From positions 1 to 35,308 of the forward strand of contig JAFYPH010000004.1 in NCBI GenBank assembly GCA_017547585.1: a DNA stretch of 35,308 bases. Reading direction: 5' to 3'. The DNA comes from Bacteroidaceae bacterium. Its GTDB lineage: Bacteria > Bacteroidota > Bacteroidia > Bacteroidales > Bacteroidaceae. The position numbers were made by a program, and so were the translations under genes. This document shows, in pieces, positions 7,198-16,175 of the stretch; within the stretch, counting starts at the first letter, position 1; each line of letters opens with the position of its first letter. The notes below the pieces were generated by a model. That model ran no database searches, was not told the origin of the DNA, and was given only the letters and a program-made list of their open reading frames with translations.

Positions 7198-7293
7198 AAT
7201 AAATTATTTGTATCCCATAAAAATTAGGAACAAGTTAAACATTTGATAAATTTGACCCATTTAATTATTTACATTGGAACCCATCACATGCAA

Positions 7294-7351
7294 AGAATAA
7301 AACAACAAATATGGTGGGACAAAAAACCACTTTTGCCCACCATATTTGTTG
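7294..7351 (-). terminator. Rho-independent terminator after rubrerythrin
   Basis: A perfect 16-bp stem (7303-7318 with 7336-7351) has a 17-base loop. On the minus strand the T-rich tail TTTTATTCTTT follows. It starts 13 bases after the rubrerythrin stop. Confidence 0.8.
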
Positions 7352-7364
7352 CTACACGGAATTA

Positions 7365-7907
7365 TTAGTAATTCTCGGGCTTCACCTGGAAGTGTGCGCG
7401 GGGGTGAGCACAAACGGGGCACTCCTCGGGAGCAGCATTGCCAATGTGAAGGTGACCGCAGTTGCGGCACTGCCAGATGCACTCATTGTCGCGGCTGAAC
7501 ACTGTGCCATTCTGAATGTTAGCGAGCAGTTTATTATAACGCTCCTCGTGAGCCTTCTCAACATCGGCTACAAGAGAGAAGAGCTTTGCAATTTCGTCGA
7601 AACCCTCCTCGGCAGCCTCGCGAGCCATTGTGGGATACATCTCTGTCCACTCGTCGTTCTCGCCTTTGGCAGCGTCTACGAGGTTGTCCATTGTCTTTCC
7701 AATGCCGTCGTGCAACAACTTGAACCAGATTTTTGCATGCTCTTTCTCCTGGTCGGCAGTCTCCTGGAAGAGTGCAGCAATCTGCTCGTAGCCCTCTTTC
7801 TTGGCCTTGCTTGCATAGTAAGTATATTTGTTGCGTGCCTGGCTCTCACCTGCAAATGCAGCCATGAGGTTAGCCTCGGTCTTTGTTCCTTTCAATGATT
7901 TTTCCAT
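7365..7907 (-). CDS. rbr: Rubrerythrin
   Basis: A 180-residue non-haem iron protein that reduces hydrogen peroxide in anaerobes. The N-terminal four-helix domain carries the di-iron ligands E21, E54/H57 (QEKEH), E97/E100 (REAAEE) and E117/H120 (VEKAH). The C-terminal rubredoxin-like domain has C147/C150 and C163/C166. Length and order match canonical rubrerythrin. It lies downstream of fumarase on the same strand, separated by 69 bases that include an 8-bp hairpin (7940-7961). A strong terminator follows. The rubredoxin at 429-593 is a likely electron donor, inferred from family knowledge rather than linkage. Confidence 0.96.
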   Translation of the reverse strand: MEKSLKGTKTEANLMAAFAGESQARNKYTYYASKAKKEGYEQIAALFQETADQEKEHAKIWFKLLHDGIGKTMDNLVDAAKGENDEWTEMYPTMAREAAEEGFDEIAKLFSLVADVEKAHEERYNKLLANIQNGTVFSRDNECIWQCRNCGHLHIGNAAPEECPVCAHPRAHFQVKPENY

Positions 7908-7939
7908 AGTAGTATAATTTTCTAAATATTATTCAATAT

Positions 7940-7961
7940 TTCCCCTCGCGAAGGAGGGGAA
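7940..7961. repeat. 8-bp hairpin between fumarase and rubrerythrin
   Basis: TTCCCCTC (7940-7947) pairs with GAGGGGAA (7954-7961) around GCGAAG. The T-run lies on the plus-strand side (GTTTTTTA), although both neighbouring genes are on the minus strand. It is therefore not a convincing terminator for fumarase and may only reduce readthrough into rubrerythrin. Confidence 0.5.
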
Positions 7962-7976
7962 GTTTTTTATTATCAA

Positions 7977-9623
7977 TTATTTGCAGCTTTTGGGGCAGAT
8001 GGGCTTAATCTGTTTGAAGAAGTCGTTGCCCTTATCATCGACGAGGATGAATGCGGGGAAGTCCTCAACCTCAATTTTCCAGATAGCCTCCATTCCAAGC
8101 TCGGGATACTCTACGCACTCGATGCTCTTGATGTTATTCTGAGCGAGGATAGCAGCGGGACCGCCAATAGAGCCAAGATAGAAGCCACCGTGTTTCTGAC
8201 AAGCATCGGTTACCTGCTGGCTGCGGTTACCCTTTGCTAGCATAATCATGCTACCACCGTGAGACTGGAAGAGGTCTACGTAAGAGTCCATACGACCTGC
8301 GGTTGTGGGGCCCATAGAGCCGCAAGGCATTCCTGCGGGAGTCTTTGCGGGACCTGCATAGTAGATGGGGTGGTTCTTGATGTATTCGGGGAGTCCCTCG
8401 CCACGGTCGATGCGCTCTTTGAGCTTGGCGTGAGCAATGTCACGGCCTACGATGATTGTACCGTTGAGTGAGAGGCGTGTAGCAACAGGGTACTGTGACA
8501 ACTGTGCACAAACTTCGCTCATGGGGCGGTTGAGGTCGACGCGTACAACCTCGCCCTCGTTGGCGTTGCGAAGTTCCTCGGGGATGAGTGTTGCGGGCTG
8601 GTCGTCGAGTTTCTCGATCCAGATACCGTCCTTGTTGATTTTTGCCTTGATGTTGCGGTCGGCCGAGCAGCTTACGCCCATTCCCACGGGGCAGCTTGCA
8701 CCGTGTCGGGGCAGACGTACCACGCGAATGTCGTGAGCAAGATATTTACCGCCGAACTGTGCGCCAAGGCCTATGCGGTGAGCCTCGTCGAGAAGCTGTT
8801 TCTCGAGCTCGATGTCGCGGAATGCGCGGCCTGTCTCGTCGCCTGTTGTGGGCAGGTTATCGTAGAAGTGTGTCGATGCGAGCTTAACGGTGAGAAGGTT
8901 CTTCTCGGCCGATGTTCCACCGATTACAAATGCAATGTGGTAGGGAGGGCAGGCTGCTGTTCCCAAGCTCTTCATCTTCTCTACAAGGAAGGGAACGAGT
9001 GTCGCGGGGTTGAGCAGTGCCTTTGTCTCTTGGTAGAGGTAGGTCTTGTTGGCCGAGCCACCACCCTTTGTTACCATAAGGAAACGGTACTCCATTCCCT
9101 CGGTTGCCTCGAGGTCAATCTGTGCGGGGAGGTTGCATTTTGTATTAACCTCGTCGTACATATTGAGGGGAGCATTCTGGCTGTAGCGGAGATTCTCCTC
9201 GGTGTATGTCTCGTAGACACCGCGTGCAAGAGCCTCTTCGTCGCAGAAGCCTGTCCACACCTGCTGGCCCTTCTCGCCGTGGATGATGGCGGTACCTGTA
9301 TCCTGGCAGAGGGGGAGCTTGCCTTTGGCTGCAACCTCGGCGTTACGCAGGAAGGTGAGAGCAACATATTTGTCATTCTCGCTTGCCTCGGGGTCGCTGA
9401 GAATCTTGGCTACCTGCTCGTTGTGCGAACGACGCAACAGGAAAGAGACGTCGCGGAAAGCTGTGCGCGACAAGAGTGTCAATGCCTCGGGAGCCACCTT
9501 GAGCATGGGTTTTCCCTCGAACTCACCTACCGACACATAGTCCTTGGTGAGGAGGTAATATTCGGTTGTATCTGCGCCCTGCTGGAACATGTGGGCGTAC
9601 TTAAATTCGGGTTTTGTTGCCAT
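7977..9623 (-). CDS. Fumarate hydratase, class I (iron-sulfur)
   Basis: A 548-residue single-chain fumarase of the FumA/FumB type, converting fumarate and malate in the reductive (fumarate-respiring) branch that Bacteroidales use to make succinate. Probable 4Fe-4S ligands are C106 (LCQDTGT), C225 (AACPPYH) and C311 (ASCPVGMG). The N-terminal half is the alpha domain; the C-terminal half, with YAGPAKTP and [13 protein letters not shown], is the beta domain that other bacteria encode separately. The length is normal. The ATG at 9623 lies 27 bases after the start predicted from a good promoter. The cluster is oxygen-sensitive, which fits the peroxide-removing rubrerythrin encoded next to it. Confidence 0.95.
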   Translation of the reverse strand: MATKPEFKYAHMFQQGADTTEYYLLTKDYVSVGEFEGKPMLKVAPEALTLLSRTAFRDVSFLLRRSHNEQVAKILSDPEASENDKYVALTFLRNAEVAAKGKLPLCQDTGTAIIHGEKGQQVWTGFCDEEALARGVYETYTEENLRYSQNAPLNMYDEVNTKCNLPAQIDLEATEGMEYRFLMVTKGGGSANKTYLYQETKALLNPATLVPFLVEKMKSLGTAACPPYHIAFVIGGTSAEKNLLTVKLASTHFYDNLPTTGDETGRAFRDIELEKQLLDEAHRIGLGAQFGGKYLAHDIRVVRLPRHGASCPVGMGVSCSADRNIKAKINKDGIWIEKLDDQPATLIPEELRNANEGEVVRVDLNRPMSEVCAQLSQYPVATRLSLNGTIIVGRDIAHAKLKERIDRGEGLPEYIKNHPIYYAGPAKTPAGMPCGSMGPTTAGRMDSYVDLFQSHGGSMIMLAKGNRSQQVTDACQKHGGFYLGSIGGPAAILAQNNIKSIECVEYPELGMEAIWKIEVEDFPAFILVDDKGNDFFKQIKPICPKSCK

Positions 9624-9655
9624 ATTTTAAACTTTAATAGGTTATTTGCCAAATT

Positions 9656-9686
9656 CAAAGATAGTGCATTTATGTGAATCGTCAAG
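9656..9686 (-). promoter_or_regulatory. Promoter for fumarase
   Basis: On the minus strand CTTG (9683-9686), a 19-base spacer and TATCTTTG (9656-9663) match the -33/-7 consensus with one mismatch in the -33 box. The predicted start near 9650 leaves a leader of about 27 bases. Confidence 0.6.
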
Positions 9687-9737
9687 CAATTTATTCTTAA
9701 ATTTTGCTATTGACGGGCCACGAAGAGCGCTACCGGC

Positions 9738-12700
9738 TTATTTTACGAAAAACTTGCGGCCTTTCTTAATATAAATGCCACGCTTGGGCTTTTCGGTGCG
9801 TTTGCCCGAGAGGTCATAGTATGCATCATTGTCGCCTTCAGTATACACGGGAGAATCAATGGAGGTGAGGACGCCGTCAACCATCATCATCCATTCACGC
9901 ATGTCCGCTATCATTTCGTCGTGATACTCGTAAGAGGTGTTGAAGCCGAAGCCGTGACCGCCTGTGGGGAAGTTCTTGGCACGCACAGGAACACCCTTGG
10001 CCTCGAGAGCCGCAACGTAGTCGATGCTGTTACGCGGAGGCACGGTGCCGTCGTTGTCGGCCCAGCAGACGTACGCCATGGGAGTGTCGGCCTTTACCTG
10101 TTTCTCGTTGCTATATTTCACAACCAATGAAGGGGGAGGATCGGAGCCGATGAGATTGTTGCGAGAGCCCAAATGAGTGTAGCTTGCATTCATGGTGATT
10201 ACAGGGTAGATGAGTATCTGGAAGGCGGGCTTGTCATCGCCTGTTGTATGCGTAGCCACTGTTGACGCCAGATGGCCGCCGGCGCTGAAGCCTATTACTC
10301 CCACCTGACCTGTAGTCACATGATACTCCTCGCCATTCTCGCGCAAATAGGCCATTGCCGACTTTGCCTGTTTCAGAGGGCCGGTATCGGATGTAGGGGG
10401 TACAGTGTAGGTGAGAACTGCTGCTGTATAACCCAATTCGTTAAAGAAGGGAGCCCAATCGGCACCTTCGTTGCTGCCGGCAACGAAAGAGTAGCCGCCG
10501 CCGGGGATTATAAGGATGGCACGGCCGTTGGCCTTGTCGGCAGAGGACTTGAAGATTTTTATTGCTGCACCCGAAGAGAGCTTGACATTTGTCACTGCCA
10601 TTGAGCCAACCTCGCTGACTGTGAAGATGGAGCCGCCGTCGGCAACGCTGTAGAAGCCCAGGTAACCGCCTGCACCGCCATATTCGTTAATGTGCTTTCC
10701 ATCTTCGTTGTTCACAAGCAGGAAGCCTCTTTCGTTCTCGACAATTTTCCATCTGTATACTTTGTTCGCAAGGATAGCACGGTCGTTCACCTTGGCAAGA
10801 GTCTTTGTGGTGTCGGTGCGGTTGTAGACTACGATTCCTTTATAGGGGTCGCCCATGAATGCCCACTGATAGGACTCTTTCATGGCGTCCTCTTTTGTTG
10901 GCAGAGGGTTACATTTGTAGCCATTGTCGGTTGTTGCATAATCGGAGCCGCTGTTAAGGGCAAGATTGTACCAATGGGCATTTTTGAGGTCGGAAGAGAG
11001 CTTGAAGGGAAGGTTCCATGTGGCAACCACGCGAACTACATTTTCGCCACCGTTGGCAAGCAGCACAGGCTCGGGAACAGTGTACTTTGTATAGGCGCGA
11101 GGCACGAAGTTCTCGGGAACAGCGCTCACAACCTCCTTATCTTTTCCGATGCCCGTAAACTCTTCGAGCAGATTACCATCGGCATCTTCGACGCGATAGG
11201 TTACTGTCAGCTGCTTCGAGAAATAGTCCTGAAGAGTCTTAAGAGCAGTAGTGGGGTCGAAATTGCCCGACTCGACAATCTGCAACTGATTGCCGGCGTC
11301 GCTGCCGTTCCATATATTGAGCACGACACCCTTCTCGGTATTTGAGCCTGAGTTGGCAATGTAGCCAAGAGAGGTGAGGCTGTAAAGATAGTCGGGATTG
11401 ACGCCTACATATTGCACCTTGAAGGGCTCGATGACGCTGTTGGAGAGCATAATATTGCTCCAACCGCTACTATTGGTCTTGGAGCTGCGATAGAGGAATT
11501 TCTTTGCGTCGACGCTGTAGACGTAGAGTTTTTCATTGTAGTTTATCAACGCAAACTCGCCTTTTGTAGCACCCACATTTGTCTTTATTGTATTTGTAAC
11601 AAAGTCGCCGTTTACTCCGTAGTAACCACGAGGGGATGAGAGAGTATATTTTTTATTGTTGTCGGCCTTGAAAGAGTTCCATCCGGGGAGAGGATTCTTT
11701 ACCTCTATGCTGTCGGTGGCAATAATATCCAGCAGGCTTTTTGCCCAAACCTCGGCCAGACGAGTAGCACCTGTTGCATTGGGGTGAAGGAAGAATGTGC
11801 CCGAATAACCACCCTCGGCGAGGAACAGCGAGAGGTTGTCCTCGAAATAGTTCCATACGTCGCGGTTGCCGGCGTACACCTGGTCGTACTCTGCAACAAT
11901 GGCATCGAGAATAGGATAGTAGCTACGGAGACGGTCGAGACCCTCTTGCAGATACTTTCCACCATTGTGGGTGTTGGGGCTGTACCAGATGGGGTAATTG
12001 AGAAGAATCTTGCAACCGGGCACCTGCTCGATGAGTTTTTCTATGATGGCCTTCATATTGGCCTTATAGGTGTCGGTGCTTACAGGCGAGCCCTCGGGGC
12101 CAGAGATTGCGCTGTCGTTGGTACCCAGCATGATAGAGAAATAGACGTTGCCGCCGTTGTTTCTCTGCAGAGCCTTTGCTGCGCTCACCACACGCGAAAA
12201 GTCGTCGCGTCCGGGCATGAAGCCCAATGTGGTGATGCCCGAGTGACCGCCATTGTAGAGGTTGGTGGTTACTCCCGTGGCATTCTCGACAAGCGTGCGG
12301 CACACTGCGGGAGGCGCCTGTGTGTCGGGGCTGCTGAGGCCCGCACCATAGGTGATGCTGTTACCGATGAACAGAAGATTGATGTTGGCTTTTTTGTCGA
12401 TGGGGTCGGCAATATCCTTCACGGCACGATACACCTGGAAGCGTCCGAGAGAGACAAAGGGGTTGCCGTTGCGGTCGTAGCGGCTACTGTTAGCTGCCAT
12501 CGCTGTCTTTTTAACCACAAAGCGAACGTCTGTATAAGCTGCTCCCAGGGCAATGTGGGGCGAAGTGTAACGGTCGGGCGAGAAGCCTGTAAAGTCGTAC
12601 TGCATGTCTTTCAAGTGGGCAACCTCTGTCCACTCGCCGTCGGGAAGATTGGCAGCCTTGATGATGACCTCTGTGGGAGTGTCATAGGTAGAGACCCAGT

Positions 12701-13058
12701 TACTGCCTATCATTGTGAAGATAATGTCCGACTCGGCCTTGTTGAAATGTACCTGCAAGTATGTGTCGGTATTTGCAGGAGCAACCGTAGGGCTGTCCCA
12801 TGCTGTGTGCCAAATATATTGGTTGGTACCTACGCCCTCGCTCTCGGGACGCAAAAGGTTAGAGGGCGGAAAGCCCGTCTGAGAATTGTTGGCTGTTATC
12901 TGCGAGCCGGTGGTGAGGAGTGCCTCGTCCATTTTCCACACAGAATCGCCCTCGCTCTCCATAAAGGCATCCATTGCTACGGGAGCGGCATTCACAGGAA
13001 GTGCGACCCCTGCCAACAGCAGGAACAACGCATAAATAATCGTTCTTAAAGTTCTCAT
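9738..13058 (-). CDS. Secreted two-esterase protein: SGNH hydrolase plus alpha/beta hydrolase
   Basis: A 1106-residue exported protein. The signal peptide is about 1-24 (ending VNAA). A discoidin-like (F5/8 type C) domain spans about 40-212. An SGNH/GDSL hydrolase spans about 225-450, with GNSIT (S234), GTND (312-315) and HPNATG (H425). A beta-trefoil-like module covers about 465-600 and a similar stretch about 690-815. An alpha/beta-hydrolase esterase follows (about 825-1060) with PGGGY (852-856), GFSAGGH (923-929, S925), an acid at D1001 or D1003, and H1035 in GGHGF. The tail YYDLSGKR...RGIYIKKGRKFFVK is the short C-terminal motif common on exported Bacteroidetes proteins. Both catalytic modules belong to superfamilies that include carbohydrate deacetylases, so the likely role is removing ester groups from glycans. 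Substrate and exact families are not known. Confidence 0.82.
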   Translation of the reverse strand: MRTLRTIIYALFLLLAGVALPVNAAPVAMDAFMESEGDSVWKMDEALLTTGSQITANNSQTGFPPSNLLRPESEGVGTNQYIWHTAWDSPTVAPANTDTYLQVHFNKAESDIIFTMIGSNWVSTYDTPTEVIIKAANLPDGEWTEVAHLKDMQYDFTGFSPDRYTSPHIALGAAYTDVRFVVKKTAMAANSSRYDRNGNPFVSLGRFQVYRAVKDIADPIDKKANINLLFIGNSITYGAGLSSPDTQAPPAVCRTLVENATGVTTNLYNGGHSGITTLGFMPGRDDFSRVVSAAKALQRNNGGNVYFSIMLGTNDSAISGPEGSPVSTDTYKANMKAIIEKLIEQVPGCKILLNYPIWYSPNTHNGGKYLQEGLDRLRSYYPILDAIVAEYDQVYAGNRDVWNYFEDNLSLFLAEGGYSGTFFLHPNATGATRLAEVWAKSLLDIIATDSIEVKNPLPGWNSFKADNNKKYTLSSPRGYYGVNGDFVTNTIKTNVGATKGEFALINYNEKLYVYSVDAKKFLYRSSKTNSSGWSNIMLSNSVIEPFKVQYVGVNPDYLYSLTSLGYIANSGSNTEKGVVLNIWNGSDAGNQLQIVESGNFDPTTALKTLQDYFSKQLTVTYRVEDADGNLLEEFTGIGKDKEVVSAVPENFVPRAYTKYTVPEPVLLANGGENVVRVVATWNLPFKLSSDLKNAHWYNLALNSGSDYATTDNGYKCNPLPTKEDAMKESYQWAFMGDPYKGIVVYNRTDTTKTLAKVNDRAILANKVYRWKIVENERGFLLVNNEDGKHINEYGGAGGYLGFYSVADGGSIFTVSEVGSMAVTNVKLSSGAAIKIFKSSADKANGRAILIIPGGGYSFVAGSNEGADWAPFFNELGYTAAVLTYTVPPTSDTGPLKQAKSAMAYLRENGEEYHVTTGQVGVIGFSAGGHLASTVATHTTGDDKPAFQILIYPVITMNASYTHLGSRNNLIGSDPPPSLVVKYSNEKQVKADTPMAYVCWADNDGTVPPRNSIDYVAALEAKGVPVRAKNFPTGGHGFGFNTSYEYHDEMIADMREWMMMVDGVLTSIDSPVYTEGDNDAYYDLSGKRTEKPKRGIYIKKGRKFFVK

Positions 13059-13099
13059 AATCCGGAAGTTTAGTTATGATTTTTTTAATATTTTGTTTA

Positions 13100-14356
13100 T
13101 CAGTTACCCTCTTCGTCGTATGTCTGATAGAGAAAATCGTTGTAGGGATATTTCTGCACATGAAGCTCGCACACACGCTTGTAGATTACATCCTTGAGGT
13201 TGTCGATATTTGTGCGTTCACGGGCCGAAATAAAGAGGCAGTTCTCTTCGAGCTTGGCCATCCACGTGGACTTGAGCTCGTCGAGGGTGAGATTTTCGCG
13301 AGTCTTGGGGGTGAGGTCGTCCTCGTCTTTGGGGACATTCTTGTAGGCATCCACTTTGTTGAAAATCACCATCATGGACTTGTCGCCACAGTTAAGGTCG
13401 GCAAGAGTCTTGTTCACAACCTCTATCTGCTCCTCAAAGTCGGGGTGGGAAATATCCACCACATGCAACAGAAGGTCGGCCTCGCGCACCTCGTCGAGGG
13501 TGGACTTGAAGGACTCTACAAGGTCGGTGGGGAGCTTGCGTATGAATCCAACGGTGTCGGAGAGAAGGAAGGGGAGATTTTCGATTATCACTTTGCGCAC
13601 GGTGGTGTCGAGGGTTGCAAAGAGTTTGTTCTCGGCAAAGACCTCGCTCTTGGCAAGCAGATTCATCAGCGTGGACTTACCCACGTTTGTGTAACCCACG
13701 AGTGCCACACGTATGAGGCGGCCGCGATTCTTGCGCTGCGTAGCCTTCTGACGGTCAATCTGTTGAAGCTGTTCTTTGAGCAACGACATTCGACCGAGAA
13801 TTATACGGCGGTCCATTTCGAGCTGTGTCTCACCCGGTCCGCGGAGGCCCACGCTGCCGCCTTTGCCGCTACCCGAGCCGCCACCCTGACGCTCAAGGTG
13901 AGTCCACAGACGTTGCAGACGGGGAAGCATATATTTGTACTGGGCAAGCTCTACCTGCACCTTTGCATGGGCAGTCTGGGCGCGCATGGCAAAAATGTCG
14001 AGGATGAGCGACGTGCGGTCGAGGATTTTTACCTTCAGCTCTTTTTCGATATTGCGCAACTGCTTGGCCGAGAGTTCGTCATCGAAAATGACCATTCCAA
14101 TCTCTTCGTCCGAGTCTTTGCGCTCTTCAATATAAGCGCCTATTTCGACCAGCTTACCGCTGCCGACGTATGTGACAGGATGGGGGCGGTCGATTCTCTG
14201 CGTGAAGCGTTTGACAACCACTGCGCCGGCGGTGTTTGCAAGAAAATCGAGCTCATCAAGATATTCGTTGGTCTTGCGCTCATCCTGATAGGAGGTTATA
14301 AGGCCTATGAGAATGGCTGTTTCGGCTTTTGACTCTGATATTATAAATTCTTTCAT
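13100..14356 (-). CDS. hflX: GTPase HflX
   Basis: A 418-residue ribosome-associated GTPase that helps rescue or split stalled 50S/70S ribosomes under stress. The N-terminal HflX domain (about 10-150) leads into a coiled region with the glycine-rich GGGSGSGKGG (158-167) and GLRGPGETQLE (170-180). The G domain has G1 GYTNVGKST (221-229), G3 DTVGF (267-271), G4 NKVD (333-336) and G5 SARE. Length and order are normal. It sits 70 bases after the M16-like lipoprotein and 41 bases before the esterase gene, all on the minus strand. A weak promoter-like pair (CTTG 14415-14418 and TATCTTCG 14387-14394, minus) lies upstream. Confidence 0.95.
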   Translation of the reverse strand: MKEFIISESKAETAILIGLITSYQDERKTNEYLDELDFLANTAGAVVVKRFTQRIDRPHPVTYVGSGKLVEIGAYIEERKDSDEEIGMVIFDDELSAKQLRNIEKELKVKILDRTSLILDIFAMRAQTAHAKVQVELAQYKYMLPRLQRLWTHLERQGGGSGSGKGGSVGLRGPGETQLEMDRRIILGRMSLLKEQLQQIDRQKATQRKNRGRLIRVALVGYTNVGKSTLMNLLAKSEVFAENKLFATLDTTVRKVIIENLPFLLSDTVGFIRKLPTDLVESFKSTLDEVREADLLLHVVDISHPDFEEQIEVVNKTLADLNCGDKSMMVIFNKVDAYKNVPKDEDDLTPKTRENLTLDELKSTWMAKLEENCLFISARERTNIDNLKDVIYKRVCELHVQKYPYNDFLYQTYDEEGN

Positions 14357-14426
14357 CGTGAAGTTTCTCTTTTTCGGTTTTCACTGCGAAGATAACTATT
14401 TTCACGATTATATACAAGCCTATTTA

Positions 14427-16169
14427 TCAGTATCCGAAAAGTTCGTCGTGTGTGAGGTGCACCACCCTGCCGCGGCTCGTAAGTTCGTGCACATTGAGAG
14501 TGCTCTCGCGGGAGATTACAAATTGGGTGGCGGAGATTTTAATATGGTGATTATAAAAGTGTTCAACGTCGGAAAAAGAGAGTTCTACAAGAGCATCGTA
14601 AAGCTGCGAGGAGCTGTAGCCGCGCTCGCACGTGGCAGTGTATTCGGCCATCAGCGAGAGGGGGTCGCTGCCCCACTTTGAACATTCGTACAGCAGGAAA
14701 GACTTTGCTGCATCGAAGGCCTTGCGGGTGAAGGGCGCAGACGCACCCACCGAGAGGAGCGCTCCATTGGGGTAGAATTGCGCAGCGTGGCCCGTACCCG
14801 AAAGTTGGGCGGCCTTGTTGAAGAGCACCATCGTCGCAAAATCATCGACACTCGCGTAGGAGCCGCCCAGCGTAATTGTCGCCACACTATCGGCGTCGGC
14901 GGGCAGGAGCAGATAGCGTGGAAGGGAGTCGCCGGCCGAAGAGCAGTCCTCTTTTTCGGGGCGGACAGCATCGTTCAAATAATTGAGCAGCAACGAGTAG
15001 GCAGCATCGGCATCTTTGCCGCAGAAAAGCATTTCGCACGATGGAGCGAAGAGCGCATCCATGCTGTACCCTGCCACTTTGCGCAGCCCGCACAGACGCT
15101 CGCCACCGGCTGCATAGTCGCAGGCCTGCCGGGCAATGTTTCCGTAATCTTCTTTGGCTGCTGCGACTGCATCTTTGTGTGCGAGCAGATAGTTGTAAAA
15201 TTTAGCGCCGTCGGCAATGGATTTCCATTTTTCGAGTGCATGGGAGAGGCTCTGCTGCATATTTTCGCAACGACCCGAAAAGGAGAACTGCAACGTACGC
15301 GAGTTTTTCTCGACCGTCACACGCGTGGCAGACGCAACGGACTCTTTTTCCGAAGCGAAAGAGGCGTCAAGATACTCTTTCAGCGACACGAGGAACGAGG
15401 CAGGAAGCTCTTGCAGACGGGCGCGTACGGCAAAAGTGAATAGAGAATCGTCGCTCGCGGCAACAACCATTTTCGGCCGACGCGCAGACTCTTTTATCTT
15501 AAGGTCATCAGCATCGGGGAAGAGCACCTTTGCGGGCGGCGAAGGAAGAAGTTCGATGCTGTTCTTTGCATCGGGGCGGGCATCGGAAGGAGCCACCACC
15601 CTGCGCGAATCGTCGCTGAGATTATAATAATTCTCGCGCGCATGTGCCAAGAGAGCATGCGCAGCGTCGTCAGAGGCAGCGGGTGCGCCTGAAAAACAGC
15701 GCGAGAGCGTCGAGACTGCATCGTCGTAGACAACGTCGCCGAAAAGCACGATAGAGAATGTATCGGGGAGTGTCGCAAAAGTCCCCTGCACCATCGTCGC
15801 CCAATTCCCCAATTCATTGGACGGCAGATTGTTGCACACGATTGTAGAGCTGCCGCACGCAGCCACGCTGCTAACGTCGGAGCCTATGTGCGCAAAGAGC
15901 AGAGGGTATTCGGGAGAGTAGACTGACTCTTGGTAAAGAGCATCGAGAGTGTCGCTTGCGACAGAATGCATGCATAGTGCCGCCGCCACTCGCGGGCGGT
16001 CGGCCGTGCGTGCAATATAGAGTCTGGCACCGCCGGGCAACGAGTATATTCGTGTATTGTACGGGTCGCCCTTCAATACTGTATAGGGGTACGCGCTATC
16101 CGAAGAACAGGAGAGCAACGAAAAGAGCATCAACAGCAAAGGGGGTATCAAACATCTGAAGAAGAGCAT
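14427..16169 (-). CDS. Shortened M16-peptidase-like lipoprotein, catalytic motif lost
   Basis: A 580-residue lipoprotein with lipobox LLSC (C21). The mature start, GDPYNTRIYSLPGGARLYIA (34-53) and then RPR, resembles the opening of Bacteroidales M16 (insulinase-like) zinc peptidases, which run NDPLNARIYTLDNGLKV. A later stretch, VCNNLPSNELGNWA (111-124), also resembles that family. I find no HxxEH zinc motif anywhere, and the protein is far shorter than the ~900-residue two-repeat homologues. The C-terminal ~200 residues look like another M16-type domain (ITLGGSYASVDDFATMVLFNKAAQL). It is probably a non-catalytic relative that could act as a chaperone or scaffold in the periplasm. It starts 6 bases after dprA. 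Family assignment is by motif memory only. Confidence 0.65.
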   Translation of the reverse strand: MLFFRCLIPPLLLMLFSLLSCSSDSAYPYTVLKGDPYNTRIYSLPGGARLYIARTADRPRVAAALCMHSVASDTLDALYQESVYSPEYPLLFAHIGSDVSSVAACGSSTIVCNNLPSNELGNWATMVQGTFATLPDTFSIVLFGDVVYDDAVSTLSRCFSGAPAASDDAAHALLAHARENYYNLSDDSRRVVAPSDARPDAKNSIELLPSPPAKVLFPDADDLKIKESARRPKMVVAASDDSLFTFAVRARLQELPASFLVSLKEYLDASFASEKESVASATRVTVEKNSRTLQFSFSGRCENMQQSLSHALEKWKSIADGAKFYNYLLAHKDAVAAAKEDYGNIARQACDYAAGGERLCGLRKVAGYSMDALFAPSCEMLFCGKDADAAYSLLLNYLNDAVRPEKEDCSSAGDSLPRYLLLPADADSVATITLGGSYASVDDFATMVLFNKAAQLSGTGHAAQFYPNGALLSVGASAPFTRKAFDAAKSFLLYECSKWGSDPLSLMAEYTATCERGYSSSQLYDALVELSFSDVEHFYNHHIKISATQFVISRESTLNVHELTSRGRVVHLTHDELFGY

Positions 16170-16175
16170 ATTCTA

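Noticed and set aside
7247-7254. TAAATTTG on the plus strand as a promoter
   Set aside because: It has no -33 box at the right distance and no plus-strand gene follows it.
11784-13049. 421-codon plus-strand frame opposite the esterase gene
   Set aside because: It is antisense to the clearly coding minus-strand frame and has a Val/Cys/Gly-rich mirror composition with no recognisable motif.
13076-14332. 418-codon plus-strand frame opposite hflX
   Set aside because: It matches the extent of hflX on the other strand; HflX motifs are unambiguous and the opposite frame has none.
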